Source of the DNA: a bacterium
Lineage (GTDB): Bacteria; Eremiobacterota; Eremiobacteria; Baltobacterales; Baltobacteraceae
Assembly (NCBI GenBank): GCA_021782295.1
Contig: JAJXVC010000124.1
Span: 1 to 5,888 of the forward strand
Direction: 5' to 3'
DNA: 5,888 bases
In this document: positions 1-5,572 of the stretch, in pieces
Position numbering within the stretch: position 1 is the stretch's first letter
Layout of the letters: the number at the start of each line of letters is the position of its first letter
Position numbers and translations under genes: made by a program
Notes under the pieces: model-generated
The model's database searches: none
The model's input: the letters and a program-made list of their open reading frames with translations, nothing else
Told to the model about the DNA's origin: nothing

Positions 1-1995
1 TTTGCGCGCGCGCTCCACGAGCGCGCCGTCGCCGCTGCATTTCTGAAAAGCAGTGCGAATTGGTCGCACCTCTTCGATCGCTCGCTCGGCGAAATCGCTC
101 CGCGCGGCCCCGGCGGCGCATTCGAGCGCACAAAGATCGGCGAGAACGGACAGAGCGGATTCCAGGAAGGGAACGCCGCGCAATATACGTGGATGGTTCC
201 GCAAGATCTGCGCGATCTTTTCCGCGGTATGGGCGGTCGCGCCGCAGCGCGCAAACGCCTCGATCGCTTCTTCACCCATCTCAACGCCGGCCAGAGCGCA
301 CCGTACGCATGGCTAGGAAACGAACCGAGCATCGGCAGCCCGTGGGCCTACCTTTCGGCGGGAGCGCCGTGGCGTGAAGAGCGCGTCGTTCGCGCGGCGA
401 TGATGCGCCTGTGGGGCGATCGCCCCGACGGGCTTCCCGGCAACGACGATCTCGGAACGATGAGTGCGTGGTATGTGTGGAGCGCGCTCGGGCTCTATCC
501 GCAAAATCCGGCCGAACGCTTTCTCGATATCGGAGCGCCGCTCTTCACCCACGCCGTCATCACGCCGTCGCACGGCCCAACGATCGTCATCGATGCGCCG
601 CAAGCCGCGCCGACGAGAGCGTTCGTACAGCGGCTCTCCGTGCACGGCCGCCCGTGGAACCGACCGTGGATCGCACTTCCGCAGCGCGGCGTTTTGCATC
701 TGGCGTTTACGTTGAGCGCGCAGCCGAATCGCGCGTGGGGAAGCGCTCGCGCCGATGCGCCGCCTTCCTACGCACCCGCAGGCGTATCGTTTCCTGCATC
801 GACGGCGATGACGATGGTTCGCACGCGAAATGGATTTGCCGTCCTCAATCCCGACGCACGCGCGCACCGCGTCACGTGGAGCACCGCGATCCCCGTTCCC
901 GCACACGTCTCGCCGGCGACCGGCTCGCTGAGCGTACCCGGCAACGGGCGCGTCGACGTCGCGCTCGCACTCGAGAGCGCGGGTGCGCCGGCAGGGCTCT
1001 ACGATATCCGCATCGTTGCGCGCGCGGGCAACGGCGCTCGCTTTCCAACGCTGCGTCTCTATCGCACCGCTGCAAAGGGCGTCGATCCCGATACCCTCGC
1101 GTGGCTCGTCGATCGCGCGAAAGGCACGGTGATCCCCTACGATCTTCGCACGCAGGCGCGTGGCGCGGCGATCGCCGTCGGGCGCAATCCGCTCGATGCC
1201 GTCCTTTCGCAGAACAATCGCTTCCTCTTCGTCGGCAATCGTGGAGGCGATAGCGTCAGCGTCATCGATACGCAGGCGCAGCGCGTCGTCGCAACGATTC
1301 CGGTGAAGAGCCCCGATGGACTCGCGCTCTCCGCGCACGGCAATGGCATCTGGGTTGCGAATTATCGCACGGATACGGTGGAGCGGATCGCTATTGCTAC
1401 GTTGAAAGTCGGCGCGCCGATCGCCGTTGGAGAACATCCGCGATGGATTGCGGTCGCTCCCGATGGATCGCGCATCTACGTTACCGATCAGGGCGCCGAT
1501 GCCGTGACGCCGATCGATCTGCAGAGCGAACGCGCGCTCCCCGCAGTCGCGGTCGGTCGCGAGCCGACGGGGATCGCGATCTCGCCGGATGGACAAACGC
1601 TCTACGTCGCAAACAATCGCAGCGACGACGTAACCGTCCTCTCTACTGCGACGATGCAGACGCTCGCCGTTCTTCCCGCAGGAGCGCAAGCACAGATGGT
1701 GGCGATCGCGCCGAACGGGAAACTCGCCTACGTTCCAAATCTCGACGGCATCTCGGTGACGCCGATCGATCTCTCGGCGCGCCGCTCGCTGCCCAATATC
1801 GTTGTCGGTGGGGCGCCCTTCGAAGCGGCGTTTACTCCCGGCGGCGCGAGCGCCTATGTGATCGATATGCGCGACAACGCATTGGTCCGGATCGACGTCG
1901 CGAGCGCCACCGCCGGCGAACCGCTGCTCTACGCTCCCGGCATCATCACCCTTGCGATGCCGCATGCATCATCGGCGCTGCTTCCGCTTCCCTGA
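1..1995 (+). CDS. GH92 alpha-mannosidase C-terminal part fused to NEW3-like domain and seven-blade YVTN propeller (5' truncated by window)
   Basis: The reading frame is open from base 1 to the TGA at 1993-1995 (664 residues; numbering is from the window edge). Seen: GFQEGNAAQYTW (157-192, residues 53-64), GNEPS (residues 106-110), AGAPW (120-124), GNDDLGTMSAWYV (147-159) and PNRAWG near residue 246 are hallmark segments of the GH92 catalytic domain (Glyco_hydro_92), a calcium-dependent inverting exo-alpha-mannosidase family. By family knowledge E56 is the likely general acid and D150 in GNDD lies in the catalytic base region. Residues about 277-357 look like a NEW3/alpha-galactosidase-associated beta-sandwich. 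Residues about 366-650 form a YVTN-type beta-propeller. The N-terminal GH92 domain and any signal peptide lie outside the window; export is inferred from the family. No frameshift is seen. The last 27 bp overlap the convergent toxin gene. The glycosidase call is firm; linkage specificity is not known. Confidence 0.93.
   Translation, partial: FARALHERAVAAAFLKSSANWSHLFDRSLGEIAPRGPGGAFERTKIGENGQSGFQEGNAAQYTWMVPQDLRDLFRGMGGRAAARKRLDRFFTHLNAGQSAPYAWLGNEPSIGSPWAYLSAGAPWREERVVRAAMMRLWGDRPDGLPGNDDLGTMSAWYVWSALGLYPQNPAERFLDIGAPLFTHAVITPSHGPTIVIDAPQAAPTRAFVQRLSVHGRPWNRPWIALPQRGVLHLAFTLSAQPNRAWGSARADAPPSYAPAGVSFPASTAMTMVRTRNGFAVLNPDARAHRVTWSTAIPVPAHVSPATGSLSVPGNGRVDVALALESAGAPAGLYDIRIVARAGNGARFPTLRLYRTAAKGVDPDTLAWLVDRAKGTVIPYDLRTQARGAAIAVGRNPLDAVLSQNNRFLFVGNRGGDSVSVIDTQAQRVVATIPVKSPDGLALSAHGNGIWVANYRTDTVERIAIATLKVGAPIAVGEHPRWIAVAPDGSRIYVTDQGADAVTPIDLQSERALPAVAVGREPTGIAISPDGQTLYVANNRSDDVTVLSTATMQTLAVLPAGAQAQMVAIAPNGKLAYVPNLDGISVTPIDLSARRSLPNIVVGGAPFEAAFTPGGASAYVIDMRDNALVRIDVASATAGEPLLYAPGIITLAMPHASSALLPLP
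1096..1965 (+). repeat. Seven-fold YVTN-type beta-propeller repeat, 42-residue period
   Basis: Within the glycosidase gene, seven copies of a motif of the type [FWY]V-x-N-x(4)-[DS]-x-V-x-x-[IV]-D recur. The aromatic plus V core falls at residues 368/369 (degenerate, WL), 410/411 (FV), 451/452 (WV), 493/494 (YV), 535/536 (YV), 577/578 (YV) and 619/620 (YV). The spacings are 42, 41, 42, 42, 42 and 42 residues. Four blades carry the upstream turn [AIV]-[AS]-P-[DN]-G or P-G-G (for example APDG at 486-489 and SPDG at 528-531). Seven equal blades suit a closed propeller, and the tail after residue 640 may supply a closing strand. Such propellers are usually extracytoplasmic protein or ligand binding scaffolds. 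The repeats are similar in protein but diverged in DNA, so recent tandem duplication is unlikely. Confidence 0.85.
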
Positions 1996-2379
1996 AAGGG
2001 CGGGGCGTCGGTAGGCTGCCATCGCCGTATCGAGCGTTACAAGGTGAGCGTCTTCAAGCATCGCTTGAACGACGATGAGCCGATCGAACGGATCTCGATG
2101 GTGCATCGGCAGCGCCTCAACGGCGGCGGCGTGCCGCGCGGATATCGCAACGATGCGCCCGTCGAGTGCTTTTATACGGCTACGTACAAATTCACCGACC
2201 GGCATCGGTAGAACGAGTTTGCCGATCGAACTTTTGATCGCCATCTCCCAGACCGATGCGACCGAGAGAAGCCGCTCGTCGGCACCCTCGATACTTCGAC
2301 GCATCGACACGGGAATGCGTTGAGGCTCGGAGAGAAGGCTGAGGAAAACGTGCGTATCGAACAAGATGCGACCGCTCAC
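1969..2379 (-). CDS. PIN-domain toxin, VapC-type (COG3744-like)
   Basis: A 136-residue PIN-domain ribonuclease, the toxin of a type II toxin-antitoxin pair; family members cut RNA with a metal held by acidic residues. Seen: LFDTH at the N-terminus (D8), SVWEMAIKSSIGKL (E45), HHRDPFDRLIVVQA (D96, D99) and VTLD (D117), in the order and spacing of the PIN group that pairs with Phd-type antitoxins. All expected acidic residues are present, so the nuclease should be active. The start is the GTG at 2379-2377, which overlaps the antitoxin TGA as GTGA and indicates translational coupling. The usual domain end is near YRRPAL (residues 123-128); the last residues form a basic tail GKRKQRR encoded inside the 3' end of the convergent glycosidase gene. 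No terminator is visible after it. Confidence 0.93.
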   Translation of the reverse strand: MSGRILFDTHVFLSLLSEPQRIPVSMRRSIEGADERLLSVASVWEMAIKSSIGKLVLPMPVGEFVRSRIKALDGRIVAISARHAAAVEALPMHHRDPFDRLIVVQAMLEDAHLVTLDTAMAAYRRPALSGKRKQRR

Positions 2380-2600
2380 GTATACTCCTCAAAATCGGCG
2401 GGAGTCGCGTCGAAGTCCTCGGCGATAAAAATTCGCCCGGCGTCCATGCCGAGAGCATCGGCAAAGGACCACTTTTTCACCGGCGTCAGGCGAACGACCG
2501 GCACCCCGTTGCGCGCCAAAACGACCTCCTCGCCCGCGAGCGCCTCGGCAACGAGCGCTGATAGGTGCGTTTTCGCTTCGTAGAGATTCGCGGTTTTCAT
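2376..2600 (-). CDS. Phd/YefM-type antitoxin
   Basis: A 74-residue antitoxin, first gene of the toxin-antitoxin operon. The N-terminal half (NLYEAKTHLSALVAEALAGE, then VVLARNGVPVVRLTPV) is the classic Phd/YefM DNA-binding and dimerisation fold, in which the KTHLS helix and the RNG-x-P-VVRL strand are diagnostic. The C-terminal part (residues about 43-74, acidic, with AEDFDATPADFEEY) is the segment that in this family threads along the toxin and blocks its active site. The length is typical. The ATG at 2600-2598 has no SD in front (AGACCA directly upstream), and the promoter spacing suggests a leaderless message. The gene is expected to be autoregulated through the palindrome that contains its start codon. 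Confidence 0.93.
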   Translation of the reverse strand: MKTANLYEAKTHLSALVAEALAGEEVVLARNGVPVVRLTPVKKWSFADALGMDAGRIFIAEDFDATPADFEEYT

Positions 2601-2636
2601 TGGTCTAGTGTATCAAACTAGACCAATGGGGTGCAA
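2598..2636 (-). promoter_or_regulatory. Toxin-antitoxin promoter within a 12-bp-arm palindromic operator
   Basis: CATTGGTCTAGT (2598-2609) and ACTAGACCAATG (2617-2628) are exact inverted complements separated by 7 bp, a 31-bp operator-like site. On the - strand a candidate -35 TTGCAC (2636-2631) and -10 TACACT (2612-2607) are 18 bp apart, with the -10 inside the palindrome. The -10 ends only 6 nt before the antitoxin ATG, so transcription would start at or next to the A of the ATG. Phd/YefM proteins repress their own operons by binding palindromes over the promoter, which fits. The palindrome is directly visible; the promoter boxes are a moderate match and inferred. Confidence 0.7.
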
Positions 2637-2646
2637 AGGGTGCCGA

Positions 2647-3150
2647 CTAGCGGTTTTCTTCGCGGGATGCGATGGCGAGCCAGCCGAGCAGCAACGGCAT
2701 GATGAAGTCGTTGAGCCAGAGCGTCATTGGGTTGCTCTCGGGGGCAACGCTCTGTTTCCCCAGTAGCAGCGCGATGTGCAGTGCAAACGCCGCAAAAACG
2801 ATCGGGATCGTGAGCGCGAGTCGATATCCGTAATTCTGTCGCCGGGCGAAGAGCGCCGCGATGCCGATGCCGATCTCGAACCAGTCGAATGCTTGCGCGA
2901 AGGGGCTCGGGTGCCAGCCGATTCCCCTAGCAGCGATGCTCTGCTCGTAGCCGTGAAACACTCCGGCCCAAATAAGCGTGAGTCCGCCGAACCAGAAGAG
3001 CAGCTCCCCCCAAAAAACGAAGGCGCTATCGAGCGCGCGGTGCTCCAAGCGCGCTCGCCGCATCGTTCTCCACCAGAAAAATACGGCAAGCGCATAAAAA
3101 AGGAGATAGATGTGAGAGAGTGCGGCGCCGATGGCGGCAGCAACGGACAT
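2647..3150 (-). CDS. Five-helix membrane protein, DUF6790-like
   Basis: A 167-residue integral membrane protein of unknown function. Hydrophobic segments lie at about residues 5-27, 43-65, 82-102, 109-131 and 143-161, with basic stretches (RTMRRAR at 28-34; RR at 103-104) that would sit on the cytoplasmic side. The stretch WAGVFHGYEQSIAARGIGWHPSPF (61-84) followed by a Glu-containing helix (E92) recalls the DUF6790 family, whose members carry a similar IGW-x-PSPFQ-x-E-x-G motif; I make this match from memory and it is the weakest part of the call. The ATG at 3150 is preceded by a near-perfect SD 6 nt away. It is the last gene of the OsmC-binding protein operon, 3 nt after the preceding stop, and ends in TAG 46 nt before the antitoxin. 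No catalytic motif is visible. Confidence 0.85.
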   Translation of the reverse strand: MSVAAAIGAALSHIYLLFYALAVFFWWRTMRRARLEHRALDSAFVFWGELLFWFGGLTLIWAGVFHGYEQSIAARGIGWHPSPFAQAFDWFEIGIGIAALFARRQNYGYRLALTIPIVFAAFALHIALLLGKQSVAPESNPMTLWLNDFIMPLLLGWLAIASREENR

Positions 3151-3161
3151 GCATTACCTCC
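3151..3161 (-). promoter_or_regulatory. Strong SD overlapping the upstream stop codon
   Basis: On the - strand GGAGGT (3161-3156) lies 5 nt before the ATG at 3150. The binding-protein stop TAA (3156-3154) starts on the last base of this SD. The layout implies terminating ribosomes re-initiate on the membrane-protein gene. An out-of-frame ATG at 3154-3152 is closer to the SD than is usual and is not the likely start. Confidence 0.8.
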
Positions 3162-4770
3162 GTGAGCGGGCCGAACGTGTGCGCCAGGCCCAAGCGTTAG
3201 CGGTCGGAAGAACGGGATTCGGCGCAAAGCCGTCAAGCCTTGCATCGTACGCGTAGAGATACGATGCATCGAAGAGCACCAGCAGCGGCACTTGCGATGC
3301 GACCCGGGCCTCGATACGCCCGTACAGACGCCGCCGAGCGCGCTGCGAGCTGCTCTCGAGCGCTAGCCGCTCGAGACGATCGACCTGCGGGTCGCACCAA
3401 CGCATATAATTCTCCGGTGCGCCGCAACGAAGGATCGATGAATCATCCGGATCGATGCCCATCGTCCACGGAATATAGGCGAGGTCGAATTGCCCGCGTG
3501 CCAGGGTGCCGTCTTTCGGAAGAAAGAGCTGCGCGTTGCTCACGCTTTTTAACGTTACGGCGATGCCGCGCGCTTCGAGCGCCTGCTGGATGAATGTTGC
3601 AACGAGAACCCCGGTCGTCGATTCGGGAAATTGCACGTAAAGCAGGTGCAGCGCTTTGCCGTTCTTTTCACGAACGCCGCTCCGACCGCGCCTCCATCCC
3701 GCAGCGCGCAGCAAGGCATCTGCACGCCGTGGATGATAGCCGGGGGCCCGCACGCGCGAATCGCGCGCCCAAGAGTAGCTCGGCTGTAAGGTATCGGCGA
3801 CCGGATAGACACCCAGCGTAATCTTGCGCGAGATGGCGTTACGATCGATGCTCTCGGCGATCGCTTGACGCACCCGCACGTCGCGCAACGGGCCCCGCTC
3901 GACGTTCATCGCGATACCGGCGATCACGCTCGTCGGAACGCGCAGAATGCGAATCGATTTTGCGCCGCGCAGTGCCGCTTGTTGCGCCGGAGCGATGAGA
4001 TTCCAGTCGAGTTCGCCGGTACGCAGCAACGTGAGGTTCGTTCCGGGGTCGGTGACGATGCGAGCGACGATCCGGCGCGTTTTCGGTTCGCCGCGCCAGT
4101 AGAGCGGATTCGCGCGAAAGAGCAATCGATCGCCGCGCCGCCACGAAACGAAGCGATAGGGGCCGTCGCTCACCGTTGGATCGCCGTTAAATGCGGCGGT
4201 GCGCAACGAGCGCACGCCGGCGAGCACGTGCGCGGGAACGACCGCGTAGGGTTCGATCCCGTACGAAAAAAACGTCGCAACCGCTGGAGCCCATGGCTTC
4301 TTCAGATACAGGACGACGGTATGCGCGTTGGGCGCGACGGCACGGTCGATCAATGAATAGCCTTCGCGCGTTCGCACCGGATTCTTCGGATTGAGAATTG
4401 CGCGCAGCGTGAACAGCACGTCGGCACTCGTCACCGGTCGCCCATCGCTCCAGCGAATGCCGCGGCGCAGATGGTAGACGATCCGCCGACCATCAGCCGA
4501 AATGCCGCCGTTCTTGCGCGTCGGAATCTCGCTGAGCAAGACCGGAATCAACCGTCCGCGCGCATCGAGATCGACGAACGGTTCGAAGAGCAGGCGCGCG
4601 ACCTGCTGATCGACCGATGCAGCATCCGGCGTGAGGAAGAGCGGATTTAGCGTACTCGGGTCGGCGGCAATGGCGAAGCGTACGGTATTGCGCGGGGCGA
4701 CATGCAGCCCCCCGCGCGAACATGCCGCCACCGCCAGGAGCAGCGCCGCAGCAGCAATGCGTCGAGTCAC
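3154..4770 (-). CDS. Family 5 extracellular solute-binding lipoprotein (peptide/nickel type)
   Basis: A 538-residue substrate-binding protein of the SBP_bac_5 family (DppA/OppA/NikA relatives), anchored outside the membrane as a lipoprotein. Residues 1-17 form a short signal peptide: TRR, a hydrophobic run, then lipobox VAAC with C17 as the lipidated Cys. Family landmarks follow in order: ADPSTLNPL (36-44), LLFEPFVDLD with GRLIPVL (60-78), DGRRIVYHLRRGIRWSDG (93-110) with PVTSADV (112-118), later DGPYRF, then DVRVRQAIAESIDR in the second lobe, and a C-terminal CDPQVDRL. Length is typical. The start is GTG at 4770, overlapping the OsmC stop (GTGA) with GGAG 7 nt upstream; an upstream in-frame ATG at 4842 would bury the signal peptide and overlap osmC, so I reject it. 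Peptide import is the default guess; no permease or ATPase gene is adjacent, so transporter partner and ligand are unknown. Confidence 0.93.
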   Translation of the reverse strand: MTRRIAAAALLLAVAACSRGGLHVAPRNTVRFAIAADPSTLNPLFLTPDAASVDQQVARLLFEPFVDLDARGRLIPVLLSEIPTRKNGGISADGRRIVYHLRRGIRWSDGRPVTSADVLFTLRAILNPKNPVRTREGYSLIDRAVAPNAHTVVLYLKKPWAPAVATFFSYGIEPYAVVPAHVLAGVRSLRTAAFNGDPTVSDGPYRFVSWRRGDRLLFRANPLYWRGEPKTRRIVARIVTDPGTNLTLLRTGELDWNLIAPAQQAALRGAKSIRILRVPTSVIAGIAMNVERGPLRDVRVRQAIAESIDRNAISRKITLGVYPVADTLQPSYSWARDSRVRAPGYHPRRADALLRAAGWRRGRSGVREKNGKALHLLYVQFPESTTGVLVATFIQQALEARGIAVTLKSVSNAQLFLPKDGTLARGQFDLAYIPWTMGIDPDDSSILRCGAPENYMRWCDPQVDRLERLALESSSQRARRRLYGRIEARVASQVPLLVLFDASYLYAYDARLDGFAPNPVLPTANAWAWRTRSARSRR

Positions 4771-5252
4771 GAATTCGCTCCATCGACGCTCACGCTCGGT
4801 TCGTGCGTCACCGGAAACTTCACCGACCGTGCGAGATAGCACATTCTCTCGGCTTCATCGTGGATCGCGAGCGCGCGCTCGCGTGGTGAATCCGCCGAGA
4901 TGAGCGCCGACGGATGCAGAACGACCGATACGAACTCGCCGCTTCCGTCACCATGAACGATCATCGTACTCTCGACCCGATCGTCGTAGGCCAAAACGCG
5001 AACGCCGGCGACGGCGCAGAGATGCAGATACCACAATTGATGGCAGGCGCTGAGCGCAGCGACGAAAAGTTCCTCGGGGTTCCATAGCGTCGGGTCGCCG
5101 CGATACGCCGGATCGGCGGACCCGGCGATCGTGGTTTTGCGCTCTGCGTCCACGCGATACTCGCGACCATAACTTTCGTAGGTCGCCGTTCCGACGCCCT
5201 TGCTTCCCGTCCACGTCAATCGAACGTTGTAGTGATGCTGCTTGTCGGCCAT
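4767..5252 (-). CDS. OsmC-family peroxiredoxin-like protein
   Basis: A 161-residue OsmC/Ohr superfamily protein. Members reduce organic hydroperoxides in the cytoplasm with a pair of cysteines. Seen: NPEELFVAALSACHQLWYLH (58-77) holds the peroxidatic-type C70 with E60/E61, and EAERMCYLARSV (133-144) holds the resolving-type C138, so both redox positions are intact. Features of the small N-terminal strand domain are YNVRLTWTG (8-16) and the GREYRVDA strand (29-36). The sequence looks like the general OsmC-like group with the HLC-x-AGV segment rather than Ohr proper. The ATG at 5252 is chosen because GAGG (5262-5259) lies 6 nt upstream and the fold begins at once; an upstream ATG at 5363 would add 37 residues of unlikely sequence through the leader hairpin. 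First gene of the operon; overlaps the next by 4 nt. Confidence 0.93.
   Translation of the reverse strand: MADKQHHYNVRLTWTGSKGVGTATYESYGREYRVDAERKTTIAGSADPAYRGDPTLWNPEELFVAALSACHQLWYLHLCAVAGVRVLAYDDRVESTMIVHGDGSGEFVSVVLHPSALISADSPRERALAIHDEAERMCYLARSVKFPVTHEPSVSVDGANS
4768..4781 (-). promoter_or_regulatory. SD and GTG start that fix the binding-protein N-terminus
   Basis: On the - strand GGAG (4781-4778) is followed by a 7-nt spacer and GTG (4770-4768). The GTG shares two bases with the osmC stop TGA (4769-4767). Starting here gives a protein beginning MTRRIAAAALLLAVAAC, a well-formed lipoprotein signal. Confidence 0.8.
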
Positions 5253-5572
5253 GCAAATCCTCGCGCGTCGCTCGTTAGCGACGCCTTTAGCTCCACCCCG
5301 CGAGTTCCCCTTGGGGGCGATATCGTCGCATCGAGCACCACCGTTCTCCGAAGCAACACGCACCTCTCGTCAGGATGGTTGTTCTTAGGGCACGCATTCC
5401 GCGATTATTCGCATGAACATTCGACGGCAGCGCTCTTCTCCTGACCGCCATTTCGCTCGGGCGCGGCGTAGAGCGCCGCTTGTTCGTCCAGGGAGCCGCA
5501 ACAGGTCCCAAAGGCCGGAGAGAACCCGTTTGGCGTGGAAAGGCTCGGCCTTATGGAGAATTCCGGTTCGCT
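5253..5572. other. Divergent intergenic region
   Basis: 320 bp lie between the diverging osmC-like and Vgb-like genes. Beyond the hairpin at 5265-5284 there is a weaker GC stem at 5463-5479 (GCGGCG/CGCCGC, 5-nt loop). The AT-richer stretch around 5378-5420 could hold both promoters: on the - strand AATAAT (5409-5404) is a good -10 match without a -35, and on the + strand TTGTTC (5379-5384) and GATTAT (5403-5408) are a weak pair 18 bp apart. Short open frames here lack an SD and protein-like composition. No gene is supported. Confidence 0.5.
5265..5284 (-). promoter_or_regulatory. Hairpin in the osmC leader next to the SD
   Basis: GCGTCGCT (5265-5272) and AGCGACGC (5277-5284) form a perfect 8-bp stem with a 4-nt loop. 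In the osmC-like mRNA it ends 2 nt before the SD GAGG (5262-5259). It has no U-run, so it is not a standard terminator. It could limit or time translation, protect the 5' end, or as DNA be a repressor site; which of these is inference. Confidence 0.55.

Noticed and set aside
313..1965. Long open frame on the - strand opposite the glycosidase gene
   Set aside because: Its translation is Arg/Asp/Ala-rich low-complexity sequence typical of a GC-rich antisense shadow, and the + strand frame carries unmistakable GH92 and YVTN motifs.
2598..2628. The palindrome as a rho-independent terminator for the DUF6790-like gene
   Set aside because: There is no U-run after the stem, the stem is not GC-rich, and it lies over a plausible promoter and the antitoxin start, which fits an operator better.
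2776..3165. 129-codon + strand open frame opposite the membrane-protein gene
   Set aside because: Highly charged shadow of a clearly membrane-spanning protein that has a strong SD on the other strand.
4771..4842. N-terminal extension of the binding protein to an ATG at 4842
   Set aside because: It would add 24 charged residues before the lipoprotein signal and overlap osmC by 76 bp; the GTG at 4770 has an SD and gives a proper signal peptide.
5307..5317. CCCC-TT-GGGGG inverted repeat upstream of osmC
   Set aside because: A 2-nt loop is too short for a stable hairpin and there is nothing else to mark it as a site.
5253..5363. N-terminal extension of the OsmC-like protein to an ATG at 5363
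   Set aside because: The added residues do not resemble the family, would pass through the leader hairpin, and the ATG at 5252 has a good SD.
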